Of a stretch of DNA of 64,000 bases, positions 10,436-27,100 are shown piece by piece. The translations under genes and the position numbers were made by a program. The stretch is from Cacajao melanocephalus (taxonomy: Eukaryota > Chordata > Mammalia > Primates > Pitheciidae). The stretch spans positions 1 to 64,000 of the forward strand of contig CAUYLG010052061.1 of NCBI GenBank assembly GCA_963573385.1, written 5' to 3'. The first letter of the stretch is position 1. Each line of letters begins with the position of its first letter. The notes beneath the pieces are model-generated. The model did no database searches. It saw nothing but the letters and a program-made list of their open reading frames with translations, and had not been told where the DNA came from.

Positions 10436-12599
10436 AACTGTGAAAGAGGTGGCCCTGGGTGGGGGCCCCATCAGCTGGGGTAGGGCCTGGAGGAACCAAG
10501 AGTAGGGGTGTAGCCAGGGTGCTGCAGACGCACAGGCCCTGTGCTTCCATGCAGATGGCCAGTCCCAGACTCAGCCCTCAGGGGACCCCTTAGAGCAGCA
10601 GGGTCTTTGCCTTCCCTTTAAAAAAAAAAAAACGCAGTAGGAGATCTCCACCCCTGCCCAGTAGCCTATTCAGCACTTAATTTGCATCTTCCTTTTACTC
10701 TTGATTGAACACTTTGTTCGTTTGGTTATTGTTTGATATACCTGTGCCAATCTGTTTCCTTTTGGAAATAGACAAATGATAAAAATGTTCCCCAGGGTTT
10801 GGGAGTGAGTCTGGCACATGACCCCCATAGTGCCATTTGTGTGTTTGGTGACGGCAGCCATGCCTGCCATCTGCTGGCCACACACCAAGTATAGACAGTT
10901 CCTATGATCCTGTGGGTGTCACGCGCTTTCTCTTCTCCTAACCATGTTTCATTGTTCAGCTATGAACTTCAGCCCCTCCTTGGGCCCTCTAAGAGGCCAC
11001 CCGGATACGTTCAGCATTAAACACGGAGTTGTTTGTGAATGTTAAACTGGACCTGAAGATGCAGTGGTCACGGACAAGAACAAGCGCCATGTATAGGGAG
11101 TTGAGCTGAGGGTCTGCTCGTGACCATCAGAATAAAGCAGTGGGCTCCTGCTCTCAGACCTCGGGGAGCCTGGGTCTCCTCGGGTGTGCCTGTGTGCCTC
11201 TCGGGGCCGGGGTGCGGCATGGCCATGGTTGTCTGTCCCAGGTCTGTGACTTTATGTTTTGGGAATAGCACCACCCAGGATTGCTCTGGGAACGTTGTAT
11301 AAGGGTGTGATTTTGTGTTTCCATGGCCACTTTCTCATATTTTGAGATATTCTGAAGTTTAATTAGATTTGAACTTCTCTTGAAGTCTCTCTTGAAAGCA
11401 GAGTATTTTTACATGTGATTTGTTGTTCTTAGAACCTAGCCAGAAACACAGTAAATTCATTTTTTTCATATAAGAGAGGTAAAGTCAGTGATAGAGTGAT
11501 GATTATTCACAAAGCAAGGTTGATCCCCTACTGCTTTTCTTCTGGAAATGACGATGAGATAGATGAGTCTCATTACAGAAGTGCAAATGCTCAGCCTCAG
11601 AGGTGCACCTCACGCGGGATTGTGGTACAAGGGACTCTGAGATTCAAACAGACACGTGTTTATGTGTGGACACATTTAGCACATGTTTGAAATAAACAAA
11701 AATAAGCCGCATTCTCCGCCTTGAAAGACAGCCTCACAGCGTTTTGGCCGTTGCGGTGACTTTCAGCCATGCCAGCCTCAGGTGGTAAATGAGTGGCATG
11801 GCTAGTTTGCTGCCAACCTAAGCTCTCTCACTTTGGGGCGTGTTGGGCTTTCCTGCTCTGGGAGACAGTAGCCTTCCAATCCATGTACACTATTGTCCAT
11901 TTAAAGATTAAATTTCCCAGCCACACGACTTCCATCTGACAGCAAAGGGGTTGTTAACCGTGATTGTGTGAGTTCTCCTCACTCTTTCCACCCCCACCAG
12001 CAGGACCACCCACCCTTAGAAGACCCAGTGCTTGCTGGGCAGTCCTAGAGATTAAACCACACTGCAGTGGTGGTTTACCCATAAGAGGATACGGGAGTGG
12101 AGGCAAGGACCTGTCCCCTTCTCTGGTCTTTTTCGTTAGGAAGAAATCTGTGCCTTTGGGTAGGAAAATGGTTTTGGGCAAGGCACCTCAGCCCAGCCAG
12201 CAAACTGGTGTTGTGCTCCCTGCACAATGCACTGTGCTGGTCACTGAGGACTCAAGGACAAAGGAAACACAGTCCCCTTCCCTAGGCTACTCCCGAACAA
12301 TGCTCTAATAAATCACCAAGAGGTCTCTTCTCTTTGAAGCGAAGCGTGTATGTCTGAAGATGAAAGAAATGAATGGTATGCTGGAGGAATTGGGGGTGGC
12401 ACTGTGCAGCCTCTGCTGACATGTTCATTTGTTCACTTGTGATTTAAATAATACAAGAATGACACCTTTTGGCACTGGGAGATGAGCAGGAGCCTGTGAG
12501 GAAGAGATTTGGTGCCCTGGTGGTAATGGCTTAAATGGTACCCCAAAAACTACTTAGAAGTTTCTTCGTTGTGTTCTCTAGAACAAATAAAAGCATTTT
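10436..12599. other. Intronic, largely unique
   Basis: No large repeat recognised. An A-rich run lies at 10620-10632. A small CpG-richer patch with repeated CTCGGG lies at 11155-11220, but it is far too short for an island. None of the 60-114 codon open frames shows splice context or a recognised domain. Confidence 0.4.
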
Positions 12600-12800
12600 T
12601 CTACTTGACAAAACTGGGGAGCACATTCATTGTGTAGGCTCACAACAGAATCTAAAGCAGGATTTGACCTTAGGATTGCCCTCTACAGTCACTTCACAAG
12701 TAAGGAAATGGGGGAAGGGTGCATGAAGCGACTTGCCCCAAATGCATAGACAAGTGGGGCAGAGCTGGGGCCATGCCTTATCCTGCCAGTTCTTTACCCC
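12600..12800 (-). mobile_element. MIR-like, antisense
   Basis: Order tcacaagtaaggaaatggg, then aagcgacttgccccaaatgc and gtggggcagagctggggcc matches the complement of the MIR core with substitutions. Confidence 0.5.
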
Positions 12801-13544
12801 CCAGTTCACCCCAAAAGTGACTGAAATTACTTCTACCGATGTTCAGAGCATATATCAGTGACAGGCCTATAACCGGCTTTTAAAGGACACTGGGTACATT
12901 TTAGGGGACAGCCTTTGGAAGCTGGCTTCAATGAGGCCTTTGAGCACAAGGGCTCCTCGGCCTTCACACTGATGTATGGAGCCCCAGGGTCCCTCAGAAG
13001 CGGGCTCTCCCCTGCTCCCTGGCAGAGCGGCTCTGAGCGGAGAGCACGCTTTTATACAGTGCACTTCTGAGTAAGATTTCTTTTGAAATGAATTAATCTG
13101 AAAACTACTATTCTATAAAGAAATTCAGCCATGCTGAAAAGAATACAGTACTATCATCACAAATAACAGAGTATGAAGTTGTGTTTCTTTTTTTTTACTT
13201 TTAACATGCTTCCCCACTGTCTCCTGAGGATGAATAGGGGGACCTGAGCAGGCTGGGGAATCACCTTCACAGGCTTTTCAGAAAGCGCTCTCCTGCTTTG
13301 TTTTCCCCACTCAGTAGGATGTGGGGGACAACGTCTTTTCCAGCTCTTTGAATGATGGCCTGAGTTTATGGTTTTATGGCTCTTGTTCTCACCTCTCTTT
13401 ACCATGTAAGCCCTCAGGGCAGGCATGGGGGACATAGCACAGCACTGGGAGCATGGAAAACACTAAACAAGTAATTGTGGAATGCAAACTGCCCGAGGAA
13501 AAGCCCTTATGTATTTGGGGTGGGGGGGAGCCACGGGAAAGCAT
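12801..13544. other. Intronic, no exon recognised
   Basis: Unique sequence with a short G-rich run at 13517-13528. No repeat recognised. Confidence 0.45.
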
Positions 13545-13745
13545 CTTCTTTTTTACTGGTATTTTTGGAGTACGTGTGATATTTTTATACGGTTATTCAA
13601 TGTGTAATGATCAAATCAGGGCAACTAGGATATTCATCATCTCAAATATGTATCTTTTTTTCTTGTTGGGAACATTCCAATTCTTCTCTTGTAGCTATTT
13701 TGAAATATACAATACATTATTGTTAAGTATTATTTCCCTACTAAC
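13545..13745 (-). mobile_element. L1M 3' UTR fragment, antisense
   Basis: The sequence ggagtacgtgtgatattttt, then gtgtaatgatcaaatcaggg and gaaatatacaatacattatt aligns by eye with the same L1MA/MB 3' UTR region seen at 5945-6215. It ends about 250 bp before the AFF3 exon. Confidence 0.6.
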
Positions 13746-13956
13746 GCAGCATCCTCTGAAAGCTGCTCGTCTTAGCTGATGACTGCTGTGAGGGTTAATT
13801 TTTATGAAGGGACTGTCTGCTGTTTCCTAAGTGCGCCAGAGGAAAAGTGCATCAGAAGGAAAGAAAAAAAATTAGGAAATCAAATACACTTATTCCTGAC
13901 ATGTTGCTCTAATAAAGGTGATTTTTTTTTTTTTTGGTGCTGAATTACTCTGAATT

Positions 13957-13963
13957 TACTAAC
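13957..13963 (+). promoter_or_regulatory. Branch point TACTAAC of the 52-nt AFF3 exon
   Basis: The heptamer TACTAAC matches the optimal U2 pairing sequence. Its branch adenosine would be 13962, 30 nt before the last base of the acceptor AG. No other AG lies between it and the acceptor, and the stretch between is pyrimidine-rich. A run of 14 T at 13922-13935 lies just upstream. Together these predict efficient inclusion of the 13993-14044 exon. Confidence 0.75.
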
Positions 13964-13992
13964 TATCTGTACCTCTTTGTTCCTTCTTTCAG

Positions 13993-14044
13993 AATGCTGG
14001 AAGATGACCTTAAGCTAAGCAGTGATGAAGAGGAGAATGAACAG
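13993..14044 (+). CDS. AFF3: AFF3 coding exon, 52 nt (LEDDLKLSSDEEE exon)
   Basis: This internal exon reads one leading base (A, completing a split codon) and then 17 codons, MLEDDLKLSSDEEENEQ. It ends exactly on a codon boundary, so it enters in phase 2 and leaves in phase 0. The LEDDLxLS core followed by acidic residues is conserved in the AFF family; AFF1 has a similar LEDDLQLS stretch just before its serine-rich transactivation region. The SSDEEE run fits a casein-kinase-2 type acidic phosphosite, which is an inference. The acceptor is ccttctttcag preceded by a TACTAAC branch point. The donor is CAG|GTAAGA, close to consensus. The methionine is internal, not a start. At 52 nt (not a multiple of three), skipping it alone would shift the frame. 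The flanking intron is clean, with no repeat within about 240 bp. Confidence 0.9.
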
Positions 14045-16350
14045 GTAAGATTCTCTTTTATGTCACCATCCTTTGGAGGTAACACTGACAACAGTGACCT
14101 GGTGGACTGTGCTGGGTGTTAGCTGAGCTGAATGGTGGCGCTCCAGGCTGCTGGTCTTTCCTCTGCTAAGTGTGAGCTTCTATACAGTTGGGCCAGTATG
14201 TTAAAGTAGCTGCCCATAATTTCCCTTACACCTTGAATTCTGTAATTTTTATGATGTTGAGGCCAACAATGGGTATTACAAGGAAGCTAAGATCAGGCTT
14301 CCCTCAGAAATAGCCCCCCTTTTTCTTTCTTTTTCATTTATTTGTGTGTGTGTGAAGCTAATTGGCATTCTGGAGATCAAACATATGACCTTAACCTCAT
14401 CAGCATTCAACAAGCAATCTGTAACATTAAATATTGAGAAGTCTTAATACAGATATTATTAACATTGAGAAGGAGCAAATGTAGAGGTGAGCCAAAATGA
14501 TGAATAAAAAATAATCATGCTCAGTATAGGCTGTTTGTCTTCAATGATAAATGTGCTTGAAATATTCTCCCCTGGTGTTGATTTATCAGCTCAAGACATC
14601 AGTTAGGGGTTATAAATACTCTTCTGATCAGTCAGTTAAGGTGAAAAAATATCCACTTAACATTCATCACTTTCACTTCTGCATTTCAAGAAATGTTTGT
14701 ATTTCAAAGCAAGTTTTAAAACACTAAAGACAGATTTTTCTATACTTCTGTTTTCTTTTTCTCATCCTGTGTGTTGTATTTTGTCAAGTTTAGATACGTG
14801 TGATGGGTAGAAAGACAATTCAGAGAGTTTTCTTTAAACAGGTCATTTTTGTATGCAATACAGAATACTAGTGCTATTCTATTGGTTTCAGAATAGTTAA
14901 CAGAAAGTATCATGAGATGCTATGCAGATGATTTGCTATCCAGACTTGCAAATACAAATAAGGTACAGAGAAAATAAGCAGAGGTTAAATAAAAGTCAAA
15001 GGAGAATTTCGAGGAAGGGTATCTGAGCAGAGCATGGCTATGAGGTCACAAAAGGGGTTGCTCATCTCATCAGATAAACTGAGGCAGTAAGACGGGAGAA
15101 GAGCTTGAGGAGTCTGGAAACCATATTGGCAAGCAGAGAATAACCACTGCAAGAAGGTTAACTGGGCAAAGAAGGCCACTCGAGCTTTGAGTTTTTTAGA
15201 GATCATTGGTTTGTTTCCAGGAGTATCTACCAGGGCAGCCAGATATCTGCAAAACAGCAATCTTAGCAGAAATGTAGAATGGCTTCACTCCTAATTTTGG
15301 CTTCTCTTCTCTGTGATAATAAGCAAATGATTTCATCCCTTTGTGTTTTTTCTCATTAAGTGACTTGGATACATAGATTATGGATTAAGTCATATCAAAT
15401 GTGTAAATTGTGTATGCTTTTTATTAGAAAAAGGGTTCACAGACGATTTCAATCTACAAACCTTTTTAAATTTGGAAATAATTTTCTGAGCTATTTCCAG
15501 GAAGTGTTTCCAATGAAAACTCAATTTTAATAAGCATTATGAATGATGTACTATACATGTTCTCTAAGACAGTAAGAGCTTTTAGTTGACTCATTTGGCT
15601 TTTTAAGCTACTCCCTTCCATTCTGTGCTTATGGATAATATTGTGTCATGAATGTACAGGTCAGATCCCTTATTCTTGCATTTGATTCCTATATGAGTAT
15701 ACCTTCCTATTTTTACAATAAAAGGAACTGACAGAATGAATATTATACAGTAATCCCTTTTTCCTAATTAAGACTCCAGACAGTGGTTTTGCATATGATA
15801 GTTTAAGTTATTGCTTCAACAGTGATTGCATTAAGTTGTCCTGCTTTGGCCTATAATTATACCCTGGGCTAATCACAAAATTGTAATTCCCATAATTTTA
15901 AACAAAACTAATGATATGGTATTTTTCTCTCTTCAAGACCAAACTATGCTTTATCCCTGAGAAAGCGTAGTCTGTGCACCTGCACACACAACACACACAC
16001 ACTCATTCCCTGGCATTCTGCGATAACTGAACATTTAACATAAGTGATTTTTCTAGATGGAATCAGAGTTTGTACCTTAAACCCAAAATCTTTTAAGAAT
16101 CTCTTGCCTCGATAAACAGAGTACAGTGTACGAAAATCCTTAACCTTTTCTGACATTATATCTGGCTGTCTTTGCGAATATTGGTTCAACCAGCCCATGT
16201 GCCACTGTGTAATAAAGAGGTGTCTACGAGAGCTTCAGATTGCTATACCTGCCTGCCCTTCCTCAGATCACCTCAGACTCCGTGCTTTTGAACACTCCTA
16301 TCTGAGGCTTCCTTTTCTCCTCATTGCCTTTGTGCTCTTAAAGATGATGA
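14045..16350. other. Repeat-poor intron after the 52-nt exon
   Basis: About 2.3 kb with almost no recognised repeat except a short imperfect CA run at 15985-16006. The block at 14330-14720 is AT-rich, contains gataaatg and ttgatttatcagctcaa type motifs, and looks like possible conserved non-coding DNA. That is inference only. Confidence 0.45.
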
Positions 16351-16864
<514 letters not shown>

Positions 16865-16868
16865 TGAT

Positions 16869-16904
16869 TATATATATATGTGTGTATATATATATATGTA
16901 TGTG

Positions 16905-16953
<49 letters not shown>

Positions 16954-16993
16954 GTGTATATATATATATATATATGTGTATATATATATATAT
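16869..16993 (+). repeat. (TA)n/(TG)n tract, 125 bp strictly alternating
   Basis: Every step from 16869 to 16993 alternates pyrimidine and purine, mixing TA and TG blocks. Such tracts can adopt Z-DNA or cruciform structure and are length-unstable. Confidence 0.9.
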
Positions 16994-16999
16994 CTCTGA

Positions 17000-19770
<2,771 letters not shown>

Positions 19771-19859
19771 TGTGTACCTTATTTATCTGTATTTCCCTGC
19801 CTCATACCATGACTGACTAGCTTCTAGCAGAGAAACCTAATCTTCTCAATACCACATTC

Positions 19860-21245
19860 ACACCATTGCTTCCATCTTCACTCTTCCTCCCTCTGCCCTC
19901 CTGTTGCAAGAGGACACTGCCCTGCTCCTATCCAAAGTTCATCCATTTCCTCAGAGCTAGTTAGAGACTTGTTCTTTTGATCTCATTATGCCGCCATCTC
20001 TTTACCAGAAATGCTCCTCATTGGGTCCCCATGACCTCCACAGAGCCAATTGTATTGGGCTTTTTTCAGTCCCATGTCTTACTAGAAGACTTACAGCATT
20101 GAACACTGTTCATCACCCACTTCTCTGTAGGAGTCTAACAGCATACTCTCCTGGTTTGGGTCCTGCCCCTCCTGCTTCTCTTCTCAGGCTCTTTTGCCGA
20201 CTCTGATTTTCTGCCCAATGTTGGAGTCTTTCTGTGTTTATTCCTGACTTTTCTTCTCCATGTCTGCTCTCTGGGTGATCTCACCGATTCCTACCTATGA
20301 CCTTCAATTTTTGTATACCGACAATTTCTAAAGTTATATTCTCAGCTCAGAACTCTCTTCTGAACCACAAACTTACTTGACTTTTCCACTTGGATATTTT
20401 GCAAACATCTCAAATTCAGTCTGTGCCCAGCTGGGCTTCTGGCCTTTGCCACCGCTCTACCAGACTCACAGATATGTTCCTCTTGCTATTGTTCCCATTT
20501 CCAAATTAGCACTGCCAGATGCCCAGCTGTTCAAGCCCAGAAACTTCAGACTCATCCTTGATGATTCCCTGTTCCTCACTCAGACATTCACTTCATCTCT
20601 AAGTCCTGTAAACTCAGCCTCCAAAATTAAATATTGGTCCATCTACCTCTTTCCATCCCAGCTAGTCTAAATCAGTCTGGTATAAATTATCTTATTTCTG
20701 TTCTCTGCCCTCTGTAATACAGCCTCCCCTCAGTGATCTTTTAAAAATCATGTCAAATAGTTCCTTGCTCTAAAATCTTAAATAGGTTTCGCATCCCACC
20801 TGGGATCAAATTCAGAGCCCTCAGTATGGCCGACACTACCCTGTACCATCTGGTTTGTCTACACCTCCTCTTCACACTGAGCTCATTTGCAGCCCTCTAG
20901 CAGCCCAGACCTTCTCTCAGCTCCTCCAAGAAGCTAAGCTCAGCTGCCTTAGGGCCTCCATAGGCCTCTACTCCCTCATTTTTGCCTTATTAACACCTAT
21001 GCATGTTGGAGGTGCAGCATAACTTTCACTTCCTCAGGGAGACCTCCCTCTTACCTAATCAGCTCCCAGTTAGTCCTTCTCACAGTATCCTTCATCTTTT
21101 TACCTAAATCTCATCATAATTTTAGTTATATGTTATGTTTACTTTTTTTCTAACATCTGTCTATACCAGCTAAACTGGAATTTCCCTGAGGGCAGGGTCT
21201 GTGTCTGGCACAGCAGAACTGCTAAATATTTGTTGAATGAATGCA
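19860..21245 (+). mobile_element. L2 LINE fragment, sense, to its 3' end
   Basis: About 1.4 kb that follows the L2 3' part in order. It carries ctgtgcccagctgggcttct and gcccagaaacttcagactca (the region encoding L2 RNxxLILDDSL). It continues with gggcagggtctgtgtctggc and ends aaatatttgttgaatgaatg. Frames are broken. No target duplication was looked for at this age. Confidence 0.75.
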
Positions 21246-23883
21246 TGGATAAATGCATAGTGATGCCTTCAATTGAGAGTGTTTCCCACTGTCCATTGTA
21301 CAGTATCAAAGATGAAAAGATGACCTTTGTTCTGCCTTTGTTCCTTTTCCTGAACACTATGATTTTTCAAATTAGTTCTATCCAAACATCAAAAGTATTG
21401 ACAGAGATGACAAAAATATAAGACCCGAGATCTTGGGTCTTATATTGGCTATAGATTAATACACAAATAACCTATTTGGAAGAAAAGCATTTATCCCATC
21501 TCCATGGAAATGTCTATAGCCACTTCTTAAACATGCTTACATCAAGCCATATCGAAGTCACAAGTTTTCATAAGTTATCTCAAACAGAAGCCTTCAAAAC
21601 GAAGAGACTGGGTTTCTCCACAGCCTTCCCTTTCAAAGATAATCAGATTTTGGCTGTAGCCTCTAGTGCTGGAGTTGTGACTGGATTTCCTTAGAAAGTT
21701 TACAGATATAAATGAAATGGAAGCATAACTTTATGGTTGCACCTATGGTCTTCATACTGGATGAGGTTCCAGCTGGAAATAGCACAAAAGATTTGAGAAT
21801 CAGTTTTCTTGTTTATCTGGGTAAATGAAAGGCGATACCTGGAGTAGTTTGTTTGATCTCCTTTCTGTAACTGTTGGTTTTAACAATTCCAAAGGCCAAT
21901 GTTTCCATGTGAAGGAATTAGAAAACTTAAGACAAAATTATTTCTGAAGACACTAAGTACCAAAATGATAATAATAATAATAATGGATTAGGAAGGGAGT
22001 GATAAATTATATTGCATGTCTTCCCATTGGCAAAAAGATGAGCTTGACCTCACAAATCAAGGTAAGCTTGGGAGGTTGGACACAAGCATATATGTAGGTG
22101 GCATTACTATAGCTAAGGCATGAGGAGAGGGACACATGATTAAGAGTTTCAGCAAGGAACAGCCACGATAGTGTCAACTGCAGACAAGTGTTTCAGAGAT
22201 GACAAATGCATAGCTTAGGGAAAGGAAGGAACCAGGCATCTAAATTGAATGGCTGTGTACACGCCTGCAGCTTCCAGTAATTATGTTACCTAAACATATT
22301 GGGCAGTCTTTTCATTTTAACTATGTAGCCACATTTTTCTCTTTAAATGAGCATGGTTTATCCACTTTAACTGACTATTTTAATTTTACAGGCAACAATC
22401 ATTGGATCTAATCTGTAGAGGGAAATTTCCCCATTGGCATTAATTTACTTCTTGCACAATGAAAAGTTACCTTTTAATCCCCAATCAATATTTGGAGAGC
22501 ATGCAATTAATGTAATAGATATCTAGATCATTAACATAAATCTGCAAATTAAAGAGCCAATTATTTTCTTATTTATAATGCATAGAGTAATAATCGTGTC
22601 TCTTAGAAAGAATCTAAAGCCTCGCTGCATCACGTTATCAAGATTGTAGGTGAGGTTGCTCTTGAGTGCAACATTGCAGTTCTTATTGCTGTTTGTTTCC
22701 TTTGGTTTCTTATGGACCAGCACAAGAAACATTCCCATCTCAATTCTGTGTTCTTTACCATGGAGATCGCTGGATGACTCACATCAGTTTTGGGTGTACT
22801 ATTAAAAACAGATTCCCAATTGTAATGGAAGCTCTTCATTTTTTCCCTTGTTTCTTTTTAATATGACAATTGCATAATACAAAGCAGAGCTTTTAAAAAG
22901 AATGAAGGCATTGACAGTACATGTCAATCAGTGACTAAATGAATTAGCTGAATGATATGCAGACATGGAATAAAAACATAGGAGGTTTTTTGCAGCCCAG
23001 CTCTACTTCCTTAGGTACATTTTTCTTCTCAGGATCAGCTTGGTTGATCCTGAAGTTCTTGGCCTGTGAAAATTTATTACCCACAGAGTCAATCTGCATT
23101 CAGGCAGCCAAGTCTGAATAAATAGAGTCATTGTGCTTGTCTGGGGTTTGTGGCCAGAGTTCATCCAGTCAGCATGACATTCACATCCCAGGAGATACAT
23201 AAAAGCCAACACCCTGGTATGTGCTCTTGAATCCTGCCAAAATTGTGTAGAATTATATAAACAGGAGTTGAAGCAGTAATCAGGACCAGGTTTGAGGGGC
23301 AAGGCTCCAAAATCAAGTTTCTCCTACATTAGAAATGAACTGTATTGTCAATGTTATTTGTAGGCAAACAAGAGCTAGACAGTTTTTACAAAAAAACTGA
23401 GCATAGTCTCAAATACCTGCTAAATACCAAACATCATGTAAGATGCTGGCTTATTGGTCTCAATGAATTACACATTAGTAATATTCATTATGATAATCAT
23501 AGATATTTTAAGTAAATTTTCAATGCCAGGAAATGCCTTGCCCTAATGGACCATACAAAAAGTATGTATTACATACAGTAAACCTCATAGCAACATAGAA
23601 AAAAAGAGTACTCTATGTTTGTTTTTCTTTTTAGTCTTGCATTTTATGTTGTACATGAGCTAAATACCCAATCTGTTCATAATAACTAATTGGTTTCTTA
23701 TTAATATGGAAATAGAACAACAACTCTAATTGAAAACAAAACTGCCTATCAGAGCTTTTTCACATCCATATATGAAGTAATTATATATTTGAACCTCCAG
23801 TCATAATCAGTGAAACTCAGATATTTAGCAGAAAGTTTGGTTTGTTTGTTTAACCACCCTAAAGCTTTTAGTTAAGTAATTGT
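21246..23883. other. Unique intron, possible conserved non-coding DNA
   Basis: No large repeat. A small (AAT)n run lies at 21967-21985. The 22240-22560 block is AT-rich with several TAATTA/ATTAAT-type homeodomain motifs (cagtaattatg, atgcaattaatg). No exon recognised. Confidence 0.45.
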
Positions 23884-24173
<290 letters not shown>

Positions 24174-27100
24174 CAGTAATCATATTTTATAAATAAAATG
24201 TTACTGTCACCAGAAGCAAACACAAAAGTATTTTATCATGCCACTCTTTATAAACAGTTGCAAAAAGCTCAAGCATAGGTAGAAATACACAAAGATGCAA
24301 TTGCCTTTTATTCATGTTTATGGACTATAATTTCCAAATTTGAAATGATCAGCCAACTTAAATATCACTGAGCACAAAGGCTCACAACCCTGTTTCCTAA
24401 AATATTTTCTCATTGAATCTCCTCTGGAGACTCAATGGATATTTATGCAGATTTAGTTATGTCCCACGCTCTTGGGCCATGGGATATGCCTAATTTCAGT
24501 CTGAGGACCCTGAATGGAAGTCTAGAAAATTAGAAAATTATGTAAAAATCAAAACATGATCCATCGAATTTGGGCAAACATGCAATTAACACAAAAATGG
24601 GAACCCATTGCCTTTGTTATATTGAAGAATTCCTAAAAGGATCTACATGTTTGAAAGTAAGCCAAGTTTTTGTTAATGGTGGATATCAATACCACCAACA
24701 CAGACACTCCATTCAGGAGCCAGGAGAGGGGCTAGGCATCATTAGTTGATAGGCACGCTTTTCTCAAACACAGCTGCCAGCAGGGTTGCTGGTTGGCAGA
24801 GAAAGTGGAATTCTCTCTCCAGGGGACGTTCCCATTTAACTCAGAGGAATAGCCCTTTGTCCCATGACTTCAATGGTTTTTTCTTCCGTAGCTTTTTAGG
24901 AAGCGAAACCATACAAGAGATGTTGTTCCTTACAGTGTACACTATCCCTCATATCCAGGCATGGGCAGTGTCGTATCGTAAAGGATTTACCTACAGTTAC
25001 TCAGGTATTTGGCCCAGATATACAACTGTGAAGTTTAGTTTTTGTTTTTGTTTTTCCAAAGCTTCTCCAGGTAGGGCTGGTTATCTCATAAGCCCAGCTT
25101 TTCTCAGGAGATTCTCTTAGCCTGTTGTTTCTACATGGAGAAAAATCATGTGTGATCACTCAAGGCTCCTTGGCACTTCCCAGTGCCATGCCCACCAGAT
25201 CTGCAGACAACAGGTTGTGTTCATTGAAACAAGACCATCTTTAAGAAGCAGACCAGATAGTGGCTAGAAAGTTAGGCCCCAGACAAACCCTGCATGCAAG
25301 GATTCCAGTAGAGAGATCTCATTCTCTGGAGAGATCTGATTCACATGATTTCTCTAGGTACCTCTTCTTTCAACCTGGATTTGTTCTTAAAGTTCAAGGC
25401 ATTTCAAAGAAGAGTGTGTGATTATTATACATTTCATGTGAAAGCACTTTCACATATAAATCGTAAAGCACTGTTCACTTGAGAGTTATTGTTCCTAATA
25501 ACAATAATAACACACTTAGAATTAGTTCAACTTTCTCTTGTATAATTGGTTTGCAAAGTGCAGTTACAAGAATCTTTCCTCATAATTACAAACCTATTTT
25601 TACCTTCAAATATTGCTATTTTGCCTGGGAAAAAAAGGTTTAAATGAAACATAAAGCCAGACAGATTTAAGTTCTTCAAGCTTGCGTTTTTAACAAATTT
25701 AAGTTCTTCAAGGTTGCATTTTTAACAAAATTACCAAAACATTTTGTGTTATTTTCATCTGGTCTTCCTACAAAAACAAAGTAACATTTGTATTTCACAG
25801 TTTAGGCCCTAGTTGCTTTCATAATACTCAACCACCTGCCAAGGCCAGTGGAAAGTGGACAGAACTCTACCAAAGCATCATTTGAGATAGCATAAGGACT
25901 TTTTAAAGGTCCAAAATACATTTGGCAAGCTCAACAAAATAGGAAATGACTAATCCCAGTATCCACCTGCTGAGCCAAAGATGAAAGCCGTTAATGGGCA
26001 TCGCCATCTTGGCCTTGCTCAAGGTCTGGCCTGCATTGAAATTGCCCTGTGAGATGAGTTCCAGGAACATGTGAATGACCAAAGCCCAGATGAGCAGGCC
26101 ACAGAATCATGATGGAGCCTACGGTACTTAGTGTTTTCATCTGGTGGAGGGATTGGACCAGGAAGCAGCGGTTTCTGCGCACACAGGTCCTTTTGTGCTA
26201 GGACGCTTGATCCATTGCCCAAGCAGAACCTAAATACTCTAGGCTGTGATGAGGAGCTACATCAGTATCACCTTTATGCAAAGCTTCAACAGTGTGCATA
26301 CAATCACCCCATAGTCCAGTCACTCTGACGTGTCATCTCTTCTGCATTAAATCCCACCAAGGCTGGAACTATCTGGAAGGACACGTCAACTGGCACTTCT
26401 AGAACTTAGCACTTATTACTAGTGATTTACTTTCTATTTTTTGCCCTAAAATTGTGTGTCACAGACCTCTAGAAAAGACCTGCCCATTCTAGTGAGATCT
26501 GGAAGCCAAAGCAGCTATCCAGAAGGTAAATCACCTCCTCACTTTGACCAGCATCAACATCTGCACTCCACATTTCAGCTTCCATTCCTAAGAACCAGGA
26601 GTTTAAATGTGTATACTACCTGCGTTATATCTCCTCGCAGCTCAGCCAGCATTGGATCTGATGGCTACTCTTATTTGTTTGCTGTCACTTTGCAGTTGTA
26701 GCTAGATTAACAGGCACATGTATGTGTGTGCACACGTCCAGAAGGCACAATTGCCTTGCCAAAACTGAGTCCCAGAAACCATGTTTCAGCCACCTAATTC
26801 AGCCACCTAATTCTGAGAACAGGCACCTGAGCTTGGATCTTCCACCAGCATCCAACAGCATCAGTAGGTTTGCCCGCTGTGCCAGGTGAATCTTCAGTGA
26901 TGTTTGCTCCTACCCAGACCTAACCCAGACAGGTACTTCCTTTACATAGTTCTGTCATGCTGAGCCCTTGGAGGTAAAAAGAATTCTTCCCCAGATTTTG
27001 ACAAGTGTTGAGATCAGCAATAAAGATATAACCGTCTTGAGAAAGAGAAATTAGTCTCAGAAATCTGAAGTCCTCCCATCTCTTTTGCCAACACCTGTCT

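Noticed and set aside
11155..11220. Possible CpG island with repeated CTCGGG
   Set aside because: Only about 65 bp with a handful of CpGs; too short for an island or promoter call.
25955..26182. Minus-strand open stretch reading like a membrane-type segment (VIHMFLELISQGNFNAGQT)
   Set aside because: Only about 40 codons, no recognised parent gene, no poly-A or target duplication that would mark a processed pseudogene.
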